Part shown: positions 1 to 11,381 of the stretch, in pieces | Layout: each line of letters opens with the position of its first letter | Position numbering within the stretch: position 1 is the first letter of the stretch | From: Sabellastarte sp. h YS-2021 | Lineage: Eukaryota > Annelida > Polychaeta > Sabellida > Sabellidae | Length of the DNA: 64,000 nucleotides | Reading direction: 5' to 3' | NCBI GenBank assembly: GCA_964017235.1 | Contig: OZ024936.1 | Span: 37,904,040-37,968,039 of the forward strand | Notes under the pieces: model-generated | What the model was told of the DNA's origin: nothing | The model's input: the letters and a program-made list of their open reading frames with translations, nothing else | The model's database searches: none | Translations under genes and position numbers: made by a program

Positions 1-1783
1 TCAGATTCCCTCTGATTCTGTCAGAGTACAAGGCCCGTCAAAAAGACCAAGCTCTGGCCGATTGTATCCAGTCTCTCCTGTCAAAGAACGCAATCGAAAA
101 GGTGGAAAATGTAAAATCTCTCGGGTTTTACAGTCGCCTGTTTCTAGTACCCAAGCCTCATCACAGGTGGAGGCCAGTCATAGACCTAAGCAGACTCAAC
201 ACTTTCTACACGTAGAAAAGTTCAAAATGGAAATTCCAGAGTCCATCAGGACCTCCCTGATTCCAGGGGAATAGGTATCGTCGATAGACCTATCGGACGC
301 TTACCTTCACATCCCCATCCACCCAAACTCAAGGAAATACCTAAGGTTTTGCCACATGTCACAGGTGTTCCAGTTCACCTCCCTTCCTTTCTGACTAGCC
401 ACAGCCCCCCAGTTCTTTACAATGATTGTAAAGGAAGTGAAGCTTATGGCCCTCTCCAGAGGACTCAGACTTCACCAATACCTGGACGACTGGCTGATCA
501 GGTCCCAGTCTCAGGAGGAAGCCCTAGTGAACACTCAGGCAGTGGTAGACCTAACCCAGTCCTTGGGTTTGATAATAAATCAGGAAAAATCAGAACTAAA
601 ACCTACTCAGGTGTTTTCGTACGTGAGCTACGAATACCATCTAGATTCAGCCCTTGTAAAACCCACTCAGGAGAGATGGCTCAAACTTCAGGATTTGATC
701 CTACGTCTCAAGTCAAAACATGTTTTAACTGCAAGATGTTTGATGTCGCTAATTGGATTGCTTGCCTCAACGGAGAAAATGGTCCCGGAGGGACGCCTTC
801 ACATGGGGCCCTTTCAGTTTCATCTCAAGGAGCATTGGAAATATCCTCAGTCGCTGGACAACCTCCTTCCTTGGACAGAAACAATTTCTGCACACCTAGA
901 TTGGTGGCAGAACCCCTCAAACGTGATGATAGGTGCGGACCTTCATCCCAAATACCACAGCATCCAACTCTTTACAGACGCCTCAAACGAAGGTTGGGGC
1001 GCTCACTTAGACCAAAGTTCTAAAAAGGGTCTGTGGTCAGATGTGGAAAAAAGGCTACATATAAATGTTCTAGAGTTGAAGGCGGTCTCTCTGGCCCTTC
1101 GAAACTTCAGGGCCCAGTGTCAGAACCAAACAGTGCTAGTTGCAACAGACAACTCAACAGTGGTAGCCTACATAAACAAGCAAGGAGGAACTCACTCAGC
1201 GGAGATGTGCATTTTCCTGTGGAAGATCATGACATGGTGCCATCATTTTCACATAACATTGAAAGCCAGACACATCCCAGGGTGTCTGAATGTAATGGCC
1301 GACCTTTTGTCCAGGTCGAACCAAGTACAGTCAACAGAATGGTCACTGCATTCGCAGGTGTTCAAACAGATCTGTCTAAAGTGGTTCACACCTCATGTAG
1401 ATCTATTTGCCACTCATCTGAACCACAAACTTCCACTATACGTGTCTCCAATCCCAGACCCAAATGCTTGGGACATGGATGCTCTGAACATAGACTGGAC
1501 TGCTTATGCTTACCCTCCGACGGCTCTCCTTCACAGGATGATCCAAAAATTCAGGCAATGCCACTGCCTGATCATCGTGATAGCCCCAGGCTGGCCAGGG
1601 ATGCCCTGTTTCTGGGACCTAGTGCAGCTCTCAACAGAGATCCCACTGCAACTCCCGGTGTCAACAACTCTCGTCAAACAGTCCCACAGCTATGTGTTCC
1701 ACAACAATCCTCAACATCTCAACCTCCACGCCTGGTCTCTAGGAGTGGACAGCTCCAAGAACAAGGCTTCTCTGTGGAGGTGA
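1..1783 (+). pseudogene. DIRS F3 reverse transcriptase-RNase H, decayed
   Basis: This encodes the polymerase that copies element RNA into DNA and degrades the RNA strand. The N-terminal part of the domain lies outside the window. RT blocks seen are GFYSRLFLVPKP and WRPVIDLS (before 240), SSIDLSDAYLHIPI (motif A, near 280-320) and HQYLDDWL (motif C, near 475-495). RNase H blocks are FTDASNEGWGAHL, an ELKAVSLAL helix and VATDNSTVVAYINKQGG. The frame changes after an in-frame TAG near 213, and further stops lie near 272 and 394. From about 422 to 1783 the frame is open. All catalytic aspartates are still readable, but the ORF is broken upstream. The -1 frame (1033-1851) is also open and leads into the recombinase N-terminus. 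Confidence 0.9.
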
Positions 1784-1944
1784 CAGAGAGAATTGCTGCC
1801 CCTCAGGTCATCAACAAGGACCATCTACAAGTCAAAGTGAGCCCTATTTGAGAAATGGTGCAGAGAAAACTAGGTGGATTTCTCCACTCCCTCTGTGAAA
1901 CAAATCTCAGATTTTTTCATGTACCTATACCAAGATCTAAATAG

Positions 1945-2830
1945 GTGCCCACAACCATCGATGGTTACAGGACAGCCATTGTTGACACCTTAGCGGGCCA
2001 ACCAATTCCACAAAGTTCAGACCTTCACAGGTTACTCTCCAGTTTTCACAGGGATCATTCTAAAAGTTCCAGGAATCTTCCTAAGTGGAACCTTTCTGTT
2101 GTTCTCAATGATCTCACAAAAGCACCCTTTGAGCCTATGAAAGACACAGACCTCAAACATCTTACTCTCAAAACTGCTTTCTTGCTAGCTTTGGCCTCCG
2201 GTAAGTGCCGCAGCGAAATCCATGCCTGGGTTGCAAACAAAGTATCTAATCTAAGCCAATGGGAAAAGGTTGCCTTGTTCCCTTCTTCTGACTTTATAGC
2301 CAAAAAACAACTATCAAGAGAAGGTTCCCAAAGTGTTTCCCCGGTGACTATTCCTGCTCTAACTACCATAATGATTGTAGATAGACAATTCAAAGAGAAC
2401 GGGACCTTGTGTCCAGTGCGGGCCCTGAGTTATTATTTGGACCGAACCAAGGACTTGAGAGGGTCCTGGTCCCTCCTTTTCATCTCCTTCAAGAAAGGAC
2501 ATACCTCAGACATAAGACCCACTACTCTCTCTTCTTGGTTGAAACAAACCATTCTACTTTGTTATAAACAAGCAGACCAACAAACCTTGGACTTGGTCCA
2601 AGTCAAAGCGCATGACATTAGGGCCTTCGCGGCTTCAAAGGCCTTTTACGGTGGGGTATCGGTGGACCAAATCATACAAGCCTGTCACTGGAAAGCTCAC
2701 AACACATTACAAATTTTTACTTAAAAAGACCTTACTTGGTCAGACAACGACAACAATATGTATCTGGGACCAGTAGTAGCGGCACAACAAGTCGTAGACC
2801 CTTCCCCTCAGACCAGTCATCCTTGGAAAG
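1945..2830 (+). pseudogene. DIRS F3 tyrosine recombinase, decayed
   Basis: This is a tyrosine recombinase expected to integrate the circular DNA form of the element. The core shows the first catalytic Arg in ASGKCRSEIHAW (near 2206), the H-x-x-R box HDIRAF (2611-2622) and the CHWKAH block. The nucleophile Tyr codon (2718-2720) is out of frame because of a small indel just before it, so the open frame ends at 2724 without the Tyr. Conserved C-terminal sequence (YLGPVVAAQQVV) resumes in another frame to about 2830. The N-terminal SAM-like domain upstream of 1945 is also broken by stops near 1848 and 1941. It is clearly homologous to the recombinases at 15440-16506 and 20390-21512. Confidence 0.88.
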
Positions 2831-3324
2831 AAAAGAAGGGGGGGCACATCCGCTGCAACCAAGTCTTCAGGAGTCTAACCCAGGGTCTAGGTATAGGTTT
2901 ACCTCATCAGGGTGTTTGGGTAAGGTCTTTATATTTTTGATTTAGTATTGATTGTATGATGTATTAAGGACTTATTAAGGTTGTCATTAATCTCATTCTA
3001 GGGTGGCAATAAGTTGTGAATCTCCAAGCCTAGGGCTTAGATTTTCTTTCGTGACAGCCCTAGGGGCTTTATTCCTTCAAAGTGTATATAGGCTACACTT
3101 CTCTCCTCCTATCAAAACACCCAGACAGTTTTAGCACTGTCAGTCATTCATTCAGGGTTTTTGGCTTTTTTACAGGCCTGATCTCTGGGATTGGGGCACT
3201 GTAAGCGGGACTCAGACTGGTATTTTCTAACTCTCATTCTCTCTATTATTTCAAAATCTAAGAAAAACTAGACATTCCTCCAGTCTCAGCTGTAATCCCT
3301 CCACCATACGGTTGGATTCAGCAT

Positions 3325-3422
3325 TCAGTCCCACATGGTAAGCTATTGTAGCGCAATAAAATTGAAAATTTTAATTACTTAAATGTAGCTTTTATAAGCT
3401 ACAAGCTTACCATGTGGGACTG
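3325..3422 (+). repeat. DIRS F3 internal complementary region
   Basis: This region is bounded by CAGTCCCACATGGTAAGC and its inverse GCTTACCATGTGGGACTG. The middle joins the reverse complement of the left terminus (GCGCAATAAAA) to that of the right terminus (TTGAAAATTTT). In DIRS elements such an ICR templates completion of the termini and formation of the circle. Confidence 0.85.
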
Positions 3423-3439
3423 AGAAGAGTCCCACCCTG

Positions 3440-3659
3440 CCTCCCCGCTGTATTACAGCTGAGGGGGAATGGTTCTAAATTTCAACGAGAAAGGAGAAGA
3501 CAAATGGAGTGTGTCACGTGACGACAACCTGAGGCTACGGCCAACTATACATGTCTGTTTTTGTTGGCCGGGCCTGGCGGCCATCCGAGAACAGCATTCA
3601 GTCCCACATGGTAAGCTTGTAGCTTATAAAAGCTACATTTAAGTAATTAAAATTTTCAA
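3440..3659 (+). repeat. DIRS F3 right inverted terminal repeat
   Basis: The last 70 bases repeat the right half of the ICR in inverse orientation, from CAGTCCCACATGG to AATTTTCAA. The left repeat is outside the window. A degenerate left-end fragment of the same family is at 47895-48080. The inner boundary is approximate. Confidence 0.75.
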
Positions 3660-4285
3660 ATTTGTACACTGGGGGGAATCCTTGATTCTATTAATAGATT
3701 TGGGAAACCCCTTCTATAACCTCAGTGATTCCATTAATAGATATGGGGAAACCCCTTTTACTAGTTTCTAGAGCCTCCTCACTGATTCTGATGACAGGTG
3801 TTACCTTCAAGTTAGTTCTGTAACGTTCTGGCCATTTCTGCAGCCGGATATAAGCACTGTACATCTGACCACAGATTAACATAGTATTCGCTGGCTATAA
3901 GCTAATTGTGTAGTTGTGTAAGCTCTCTGAATATCTATATGGACATTTTTCTTGTTGGAAATTGAAAGGATCACAGAATAGGGATATTTTGTGTTATCAG
4001 ACATTGAACAGATCACAGGATATGGAAATTTGTGTTAGTGAACACTGGACGGATCACAGGACAGATTGCTAGATACAGTGGACACTATACACTACTTATT
4101 AAAGATTGCTCCATCTACATGGGTCAGGACCTGGGACTAGCCAGGTCTTCAGGACTGGCTAACAGCCCGGTTTTTATTGTTGGTTTTCATTATTGTACAT
4201 TGCAAACCAGTTGACTGGAATCACTATTTTTAATTCACCTCTAACTGTAATTTTTGTGCAATCTGCATTAACATATCTTTTTAGT
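3660..4285. other. Stretch without recognisable gene
   Basis: There is no credible ORF. Near 3675-3765 a short duplicated block occurs (TTAATAGAT with GGGAAACCCC). Between 3965 and 4070 the word GGATCACAG recurs three times at roughly 50-bp spacing. It may be diverged 3' sequence of the F1 fragment that follows, but homology to other copies cannot be shown by eye. Confidence 0.4.
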
Positions 4286-4620
4286 TATTCAGCAGTTGTC
4301 CATTGTGTAAGAAGTATTAACACAATAAAATTGCAAATTTAATAAGTGAATTAAATTTTTATAAGTGAATACCATACCCAGTGGACAGGAAAGGCCCTGT
4401 CAACCGACACTCTATCAGCTTACTATTGGTCTAAATGGCTTTAGACCTATTCCAACTTTTAAAAATTTTGAGATCACTTCAGAAACACCTCTGCACACTA
4501 CAGATGCCAAACAAAAAAGATGTGACGTCATGTTGTCTAGACAGGAAGGAAGTACGATGTGCCACCTAGCAAATGCCTATGCTCAACTGGCCCTGCCACT
4601 GTTCATGTGATGGCTTTTTT
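4286..4620 (+). mobile_element. DIRS F1 3'-end fragment (ICR plus right terminal repeat)
   Basis: Bases 4297-4386 match the F1 ICR at 22551-22646, with ACAATAAAATTGCAAATTTA at the joint of the two termini. The following sequence matches the F1 right terminal repeat (GACGTCATGTTGTCTAGACA, as at 22721-22742). The terminal repeat is cut at a T-run by an H2 element starting at 4621. No RT or YR precedes it directly, so it is a relic. Confidence 0.8.
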
Positions 4621-5170
4621 ACGCCAGAGCCCTTAAGGGCTGTCCGGGTATTGTTTTCACCCATTGCGGTCCGGACGGGCAGGCGGGTGGCGGGAAAAAG
4701 TTTGTCCGGGCTGTATCAGAAACCGTAAGGTGTAGGAAGTTGGTACTTGGTAGGGACATTGGTTAGGATGTGTAGGTGTGCAACCTCATGGTCTGACCTT
4801 GATTTGACCTTGCCGTAGTGACCTTGAGTTTGAAAATCTTGTGTGGGCTATATTTCGGAAACCATACTTGGTAGGGACATTAGTTAGGGGGTGTAGGTGT
4901 GCAACGTCATGGTCTGACCTTGATTTGACCTTGCTGTAGTGACCTTGACCTATAACATCTTGTCCGGGCTATATCTCTGAAACCAAAAGGTGTAGGAAGT
5001 TGATACTTGGTAGGGACATTGGTTAGGGGGTGTAGGTGTGCAACGCCATGGTGTGACCTTGATTTGACCTTTGACCTTGTTGTAGTGACCTTGACCTATA
5101 AAATCTTGTCCAGGCTATATCTCAGAAACCATGAGGTGTAGGAAGTTGATACTTACTAGGGACATTGGTT
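4621..5170 (+). mobile_element. H2 Helitron-like element, 5' fragment
   Basis: It begins after a T-run with a near-palindrome around CCCTTAAGGG, then GGGTATTGTTTTCACCCAT, a G-rich block and about 3.5 repeats of the 146-bp unit (GTAGGAAGTTGATACTTGG and TGACCTTGATTTGACC). It stops at GACATTGGTTAG and the hairpin 3' end is missing. Some units lack the second half-site of the TGACCTTTGACC block. Confidence 0.75.
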
Positions 5171-5317
5171 AGAAACAGTTGGCCACCCCTACCTACAGGG
5201 CATGTAAGGAGCTCCAGAAGAAGGCAAACCCCCCCCCCCCCCCCCCCCTCAGATTGTTGATCCTGCTGATGTTACTGTGTTGGGGCAGGTGAAGAGCAAG
5301 GGTGACAGTAGTGATAG

Positions 5318-6813
5318 ATGCAAAACTCCTTCTATGAAGCCCAAAAATCTTCTCACAAGTCCCCTTCTAAGAAGAAAGCCGGCAAAACTGCAGATTTCCA
5401 GACTGAACTTAAATCCATGGATGACAAGTGGTCAGAACGTTTTTCCTGGCTAGAAGCTATGTTCCTGGCCAGAAATTTTCAAGTACCGGTGGAGTTGGTC
5501 CAGAAGTCAGAAGTGGTGGTGACTGATAGACCTTTTATCCCACCAGTAAAGCAACCTACTGCTGTGTTAGCCCCCTGGCCTGTTGAGACTCCCGGTGCTT
5601 CATCTGAAATGCAGTCCACTGGCCAGGACTCTTCCCTGCCTTTAGATGTTCAGCCCCGAGGTTCTGCCAGCCAGATCTTCTCCAGTGGTAGACCTGAGGT
5701 TCAGCACCCAGGTCCCACTGCTCAGCCTGCTACTGTTGTGAAGAAACTTGCCACGTCTCTTACCGGCTCTGGAGTCTCTGTTGAGGAACCAGCAGCTGAT
5801 GTAGAACAGTTTAGTGACCGTGCTTTAGGCTATGCTGGTGAAGGTGAGGTCTCTGTCCTGGAGTCTTCCGGTCCAGATCGGGATGAACTGTTAGATGTGG
5901 ACCAGGAACTTTCAGCTGAGCAAACGTACAGAGATAATGCGTGGTGTGAGGTCCTTTATAGCCTGGAATGACATACCGGAATTCGACTTGCTTCATATTC
6001 ACAAGATGATATGCTTTCACCGGTTCCAGAACCCCACATACACATGTCTATAAAGGTCCCTGTTGACGATTGGTTGTGCAGGAAGTTTGAGAAACTGAAT
6101 GTAACTGTTCAGGAAGGTTACCCATCCCGCACTTCAGAGACTGCTGGTTTGAACAGGGATCAATTTGTGAAACCACCAAAGACACTTAAGTGGTATGGGA
6201 TGCATTGTGAAAAGAACTTCTCACATTCTAAACTTTACACCTGGACTAGTGGACCGGCAAGATTATAAATAGCAGCTTTCCAATGATTGCAAGCCGTTCT
6301 GTGCCCTCAGCACCTGCCCCAAGGCCCGTCTCTCAGGACACTTTGAGGAAGTGGGAACAGGCTGCATGTGACCAGACCTATATGTGCAACCAGGCTGCAG
6401 CTTTCAGAAGGTGTCTCACCAAAGTCCAGGAAAACATGGTATCACAGTTAAAGATGATACAGAGTGTTTCTTAAAAGGGCAAGTCCTCAAGAAAGCTACA
6501 TCAGGCAGCAGACGAATTGTACTACCTTATTACCGTTAACCGGAGCATTACTCAAGCAATGGCCCATACCATTCAAGATCTCTCTGACGGTGTCTTTATA
6601 AATGTAGCAAACCTTACTCTTGCTCGCAGGGACAGTTACATTAAGTACCTCAAGGCAGGCATCAAGCAGGATACGCTTGCATCTCTCAGGACTGCTCCAA
6701 TGCATATGAGTGCTTTATTCCCTGACCAAATTATTTCAAAGGCAGAGGAAGAGATACGTTATGATGAAGACAAACTGTCAATCCTTGTCTTGCAGATCAT
6801 GCTCATTTTGTAA
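5318..6813 (+). pseudogene. DIRS F1 gag-like protein, decayed
   Basis: Four successive open pieces in different frames (5318-5971, 6011-6268, 6283-6474, 6517-6813) align in order to the gag-like ORF of other F1 copies. Shared blocks are KWSERFSWLEAMFLAR, EQTYRD, VDDWLCRKFEKLN, DTLRKWEQA with CNQAAAFRRCL, and TLARRDSYIKYLKAGIKQDTL with LFPDQ. The protein presumably packages element RNA, but no domain with a proven function is recognisable. The N-terminal Cys/His motif seen at 11382 is missing here. Confidence 0.8.
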
Positions 6814-6819
6814 ACTGGT

Positions 6820-7415
6820 ATCCACAAAAGTAAAGTGTAAATCCCAATTATTGTTATCTGTTTCCAGAAATAAAGCATGTGAATGATGTTTCCTGTGTAG
6901 ATCAGTCGAGTTCTGTAAAAAATGTCACAAATGTCCCAACTGTTGTACCAAATCTACCTGTAAGGGCCAGATTACACAAGTTTTGGAAGAACTGGGCAAC
7001 CCTAGGCATCAGCCCCAAAGTACTAACAGTCCTCAGAGAAGGCTACACTCTCCCCTCCCAGTTCCAGCTAAACTTGACCAGGTCACCAGCCATAACAAGC
7101 TGCTATGTAAATCCCCACAGGAACCTCTACCTGTTGGAGGCATTGCATCAGCTGTTAAACAAGAGTGCAATACAGTTGGTCAAAAACCAAGAATCCCTGG
7201 GCTATTACAACCGGCTATTTTTGGTCCCAAAACACAACAAAAGGTGGAGATGTATACTGGACCTCAGCACCCTAAACAAATTTTTAAAGACAGAGTCATT
7301 AAAAATGGAGACCACAGAGACAATAAGGATCTCCCTACAAGCAGGGGCGTGGGTAACATCCATAGATTTCAAAGACGTATACTTCTACATACCGATTCAC
7401 AGAATTCAGTTTTTC
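6820..7415 (+). pseudogene. DIRS F1 reverse transcriptase, 3'-truncated
   Basis: The open frame runs 6879-7427. RT blocks are ARLHKFWKNW, YVNPHRNLYLLEALHQLLN, GYYNRLFLVPKHNKRWRCIL and VTSIDFKDVYFYIPI (motif A with its Asp). Homology ends near 7415 and the sequence then becomes unrelated AT-rich DNA, so the palm with motif C, RNase H and YR are lost. The -1 frame is open too (6983-7528) and starts downstream of a Cys-rich block (CFLCRSVEFCKKCHKCPNCC) that continues the gag frame. Confidence 0.88.
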
Positions 7416-8140
7416 ATAGTGTGTTGAGTAATATCTTTGTGATAGAATTTTATTTCCTACACTGGATATATGTATTGATAGATGTTAAAATTCATGCAGC
7501 TTCTTTATTTTGTAATATAGAATCTTAATTTTGTGACAGTTCACAGAACAGATAAGTATTTTTAACATATTTTACAACTTAAATTTACTTCCGGGTTCAC
7601 GTTGTGCAGTAAGAGTGAACAACCATGACTCGTACATGTAGCTTATTTACAGGATCTACACCTGTCAAAATAAAATAAATATTTTTAGGGTTTAACCCCT
7701 ATCTGCTACATTCTTTGACCATTTACAGGGTTAAAATATGACATAAAGCACGAAAATTGAGTCCGAATGGAATCCTTGGGAAACAACTTTTAGTTTATCT
7801 TTAAACATAGACACTCTGACCTCGTTGCCACACTTTTCTTTATAATCCTTCATCAGCGGCACCTGCGAGACCCTTTTCTCCCTCGTCTCCTCTGACATAT
7901 CATCAGACATTGTGATTTTTGTACCTCCCAAGATATTTAGCATGAGAAAAACAGATCAAATTTTGGTGTCTTCCACATCTTCCTGTACTGTGACTGGAAC
8001 CTTCACAGGTTCTCAATGCAAAATCAGCCTGTCGCATCTTCCCTCATAGCCTTGGTATATGTCTGTTTCATTCCACAAAGCATGTAAAAGGTCTTTGATT
8101 TTAAACCTTTGGTCATGGAGAAGTCATGGAAAAAATATTG
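7416..8140. other. Stretch without recognisable gene
   Basis: This is AT-rich unique-looking sequence between the truncated F1 copy and the H1 repeats. On the minus strand a short hydrophilic frame (7943 down to 7731, containing MSDDMSEETREKRVSQ) could be a small exon, but there is no splice context, no known domain and no second exon in the window. I do not call it a gene. Confidence 0.35.
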
Positions 8141-8950
8141 AAATTTAGTGGATACAACCTGTGTTGAGTCAATCAGTTGTTACTTTGAAACTATTACATT
8201 TAGAGTATTTTCTTGACATATATTATTCATCTACTGTAGGGTCCTTATAACATAGTGAATTGGCAGACCTGTAGCTCATTGCAAAGCTGAGCAATAGGTA
8301 TTTTCAGTTTTTACAGTTGAATAAATCATTTGTAACTTGAAAGCTATTACATGTACAGAATTTTCTTTAAATATGTTATTCACCTACTTTTGGGTCAGCT
8401 ATAACGTAGTTAAATTTGCAGACCTGTAACTCATTGCATAGCTGAGCAATAGCTACTTCAAGTTTTCACTTCTGAGTAAATCGCTTGTAACTCAAAAACT
8501 ATTGCATTTACAGTATTTTGTTTAACTATGTTTTTCACCTACTTTTTACACAGCAGCACTTTACTTCTGAATATGATTCCAGGGCACAACTTTTGTGTCC
8601 TTTTATGCTTTCACTTCTACTTTGCAATTAAAAACACACAGTCAGCTGATACAGAACCCATTCACAGGCACTGACTGCTTGTTTGGTTTCAAGGTCACTA
8701 TTGTGACCCTAACATGATCCTTTCAGGAGAATTTCTCTTCAACCAATATACCATTAACCTCTTCACATCGCTCCTTTAGCATTTTATATAAAATTTCCAA
8801 GCTGTAGGGACACTCTGTTTTTGTGTTCATAAACTTTTTGTCTAGTTAATTCTTAAACATGAAAAATGCTGTTTATCTTCAAAACCATGTTAGTTGTCCT
8901 TTTCCAGTTGATAAATCTTGCATCTGGCCAAAGATGCGTCCTTGGTCTAG
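8140..8950 (+). mobile_element. H1 Helitron-like element, 3' part
   Basis: It contains about 2.5 degenerate units of the 155-bp repeat (GTAACTTGAAAGCTATTACA, GGGTCAGCTATAACGTAG, GCTGAGCAATAG), then a tail matching the 3' tail of the full H1 at 22903-26568. That tail reads AAAAATGCTGTTTATCTTC, GCATCTGGCCAAAGATGC (stem-loop at 8920-8937) and finally GGTCTAG, ending at 8950 before host T. The hairpin, CTAG and following T are the usual Helitron 3' signature. No 5' hairpin was found. Confidence 0.72.
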
Positions 8951-9650
8951 TTTGTATAGGTTTAAGTGCTTCATATGTATTCTACAGTTTAAACTTTTGT
9001 TTAGAAGCTATGTTGAGTTTATATGCCTGTTTATCATTGACTTAGCATGCAATGTGCTGTACCTTTAATTAACTGAGTAGATGTCTATCTTTCTTTTGTC
9101 ATTGCCAAGACATGCCACATAATGTACCTTTAATTAATGGACATTTATGCTCATCCTTCAGTATCTCTGACTTGATGCTGGGGTACACACCATTGTAGAT
9201 AAGCCAATCTTTCTGTTAACAGATACTGTGAGGACAACATCCCTGTGCACCCCTGTCTTGCCTTAGTAGATAACAGTGAGCAGCTTCTTAACAGCAGAAC
9301 CAGCAGAAGGCTCATCACCATGCAGAAAACACATAGCACCCAGGTACTAGCGCAATAAAATGGATACAGTAAATGTGCCAAACCCAGAGATTTTCTTATT
9401 CCATATCTTCAAAGGTTTTAAAATATCAGTTTCTTCTCTTTTGCTAAAGGTACAATTACAATGTTAACCACCAAAGTAGAATAAAAAGTGTACTCATTTG
9501 AGTGATTTCAGAGTTTTGAAATCCTATTAGGTAGGTTACAACTGAGGAAATAACTTGCATGTAATATATGTAATAGTCACAGTTTCGTGTCAAGAAGCAC
9601 ACATGTCGAAATAAAAAATATGCTGATCATGACAGATACTTGAAAGGGTA
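8951..9650. other. Stretch without recognisable gene
   Basis: This is AT-rich sequence. The words GTACCTTTAATTAA near 9058 and 9122 recur about 65 bp apart. No ORF with recognisable homology, no RNA gene and no terminal repeat was seen. Confidence 0.4.
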
Positions 9651-11035
9651 GTAGCTGTCCAGCTACAAACTCACCCTGATGAAGCCGGCCTTATGACTGC
9701 CTTCCAGTCAGCTTATAGAAAATACCATTCTACTGAAAGTGCCCTCCTTAATATTCAAAACGATATTCTCAATATGGCCAAAGAGTCTGTCACTGCGATT
9801 ACCCTTCTGGATTCTCCTGGACAGACTTAATATTTATTACGGAGGCACTTGCACTTGGCTGGTTCAAATCATACCTGTCGGGAAGGACACACTCGATCAA
9901 GGCAGGTAGTACACTCTCACATCCTGCTGCGCTCCAGTATGGAGTTCCCCAGTTTCCATCCTTGTTCCAATTCTTTTCTCTCTCTACACTAACCCAATCA
10001 TTCATTCCCACAGTAGCATCAACTACCACTTTCACGCCAATGACATTCAGTTATACATAACACTTTCACCAGCAAATTTCTCTCACTCTATACAAAAACC
10101 AAAGAACTGCCTAAACGACATTCAGAATTTCATGTTTACAAATAAATTAAAACTTAACCCAGACAAAACCGAGTTTTATTCTCAGAGGCTCCCCAAAAAT
10201 CATAAACAACTCCTCCCTCACTTCCCTATTAATAATCTGGGAAATCAGGTCTCAAGTGTCAGGAACCTCGGAGTGGGGTTCGACTCCAATTTCGATTTCT
10301 CAAACCATGTGTCACAGGTCATAAATTCCACTAGAGTTCATACGAGAGACCTCTACAGAATTCGTCCCCTTCTAGACCTTAATACATCAGTTCTGTTAGC
10401 GAATGAGCAGCAGATTGGATTATTGCAATTCACTGTTCTTATCGCTCACAGATTTCGAGTTAAGGAGATTGCAGCTAGTCCAAAACTCACACTGGAGGGT
10501 TGTCATCTGTTCCTCTAAATTCTCTCACATTACCCCTCAACTAAAAAAACTCCACTGGCTCCCAGTCAGGTACAGGGTACAATTTAAAATTGGCCTCATT
10601 ACATATAAAATTCTCAATCAAGATCAGCCTCTTTACCTGAGAGAATTAATTCACCCCTCCCTACAACTCTTCCAGAAATACAAGGCGAAGCACCCCCAAA
10701 CTCAAGTTCCTTCGAACCCCCACTTTTGACCGTAGAGTTCACAAATCAATCAAACACTTCTCTAATTCCTTCAGTCATTATGCCCCAGTCCTTTGGAACT
10801 CTTTTCCCATTCATGTAAGAAACAGTCCCTCTGTTGCATGTTTTAGAAAACACCTCAAAACCCACCTCTTCAACTCTAGTTTCCCAACTTAGTCTTCTTC
10901 CCTCCTGGTCACACCCACAAGTCTCGATTACTGACCCTGAACGCCCCTCGGCTCTCCCTATGGTAATGATTTTGTTTAACTAGAGTTCCCCTTTGTGCAA
11001 AGCAGTAGATTAGATTAGATTAGATCAGATGACAG
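9650..11035 (+). mobile_element. CR1/L2-like LINE, 5'-truncated copy
   Basis: This is a non-LTR retrotransposon fragment covering the RT C-terminal half, the 3' UTR and a short tandem tail. The tail (TTAGA repeats, about 11003-11032) is a typical 3' end of CR1/L2/Rex-type LINEs. The next element (F1) starts only 36 bases downstream. Confidence 0.85.
9660..10893 (+). pseudogene. LINE reverse transcriptase, decayed
   Basis: The recognisable order is AFQSAYRKYHSTESALL (RT finger/palm, near 9700), ITLLD (remains of motif A, near 9800), a short piece with WFKSYLSGRTHSI (near 9860), then KLKLNPDKTEF (near 10145) and RLDYCNSLFLSL (near 10410). It continues with LKKLHWLPVRYRVQFKIGL (near 10545) and the C-terminal HYAPVLWNSFP with FRKHLKTHLFNSS, ending in TAG near 10893. 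At least three frameshifts separate these pieces and the palm between motif A and the thumb is largely deleted. The C-terminal HWLPV...LWNSLP pattern is characteristic of CR1/L2/Rex1 LINEs. The exact clade cannot be fixed by eye. Confidence 0.85.
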
Positions 11036-11070
11036 GTTGCTGAGTGGTGGAAATACTTCAGGAAAATATT

Positions 11071-11262
11071 AATTTTATTGCGGTAATACATCCTATCCAA
11101 TGGACAAATGCTATTCCGGTCGGCGCAGACCGGCCCGCCAAATGTCAGAAAAAGATGTCCTGTGTCTCCACTGGCCGGCCGGTCCCTAGTACCAGTGCAC
11201 TCGCCAGATGGCGTGTCGTACTTCCTTCCTGTCTAGACAACGTGACGTCATAGCATCTTTTT
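11071..11262 (+). repeat. DIRS F1 left inverted terminal repeat
   Basis: The reverse complement of this block is at 22725-22902, including CCTATCCAATGGACA, GGCCGGCCGGTCCCTAGTAC, CGCCAGATGGCGTGTCGTAC and GTCTAGACAACGTGACGTCA. The sequence outside the core (AATTTTATTGCGG) is reproduced in inverse orientation in the ICR at 22580. The corresponding left end of another copy is at 59565-59705. Confidence 0.88.
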
Positions 11263-11381
11263 CATTTGGCGCATGTACCTTGTGCACGGATTAATTCTGA
11301 GTTTACAGTTTTCTTGTGAGTATATCTACGAATTTGCTTTTTAAAGCTTATTATTTGATTCTTGGTAGTGTATAGCACATT

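Larger units (their letters stand above)
1..3659 (+). mobile_element. DIRS retrotransposon, family F3 (5' part outside window)
   Basis: The element enters the window inside its RT and runs through RNase H, a tyrosine recombinase, an internal complementary region (3325-3422) and a right terminal repeat ending near 3659 in AATTTTCAA. The end is set by comparison with the internal region, which carries the same terminus in reverse complement. RT, RNase H and YR together with an ICR are diagnostic of the DIRS order. No methyltransferase domain is visible. Bases 2831-3324 are non-coding 3' sequence with nothing else recognised. Several stops and frameshifts make it a dead copy. Confidence 0.9.
5171..7415 (+). 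mobile_element. DIRS F1 internal fragment (gag and RT N-terminal part)
   Basis: This is a copy with neither terminus. It starts downstream of the gag N-terminal Cys/His region and stops abruptly just after RT motif A. A run of about 20 C at 5230-5249 lies near the start and may be assembly-sensitive. It is homologous in order and sequence to the copy at 11071-26588. Confidence 0.85.

Noticed and set aside
1..3659. LTR retrotransposon (Gypsy or Copia) assignment for the RT elements
   Set aside because: There is no protease or DDE integrase. A tyrosine recombinase, inverted terminal repeats and an ICR are present instead, which define DIRS.
5230..5249. Long C-runs (also near 22002 and 54809) as biological signals
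   Set aside because: They are pure homopolymers that are prone to assembly or sequencing error. No supporting structure surrounds them.
7731..7943. Minus-strand hydrophilic ORF as a host exon
   Set aside because: It is short, without recognised domain, convincing splice sites or a second exon in the window.
11003..11032. Telomere-like TTAGA repeats as an interstitial telomere
   Set aside because: The unit is five bases, not TTAGGG, and it directly follows a LINE 3' end, where such tails are normal.
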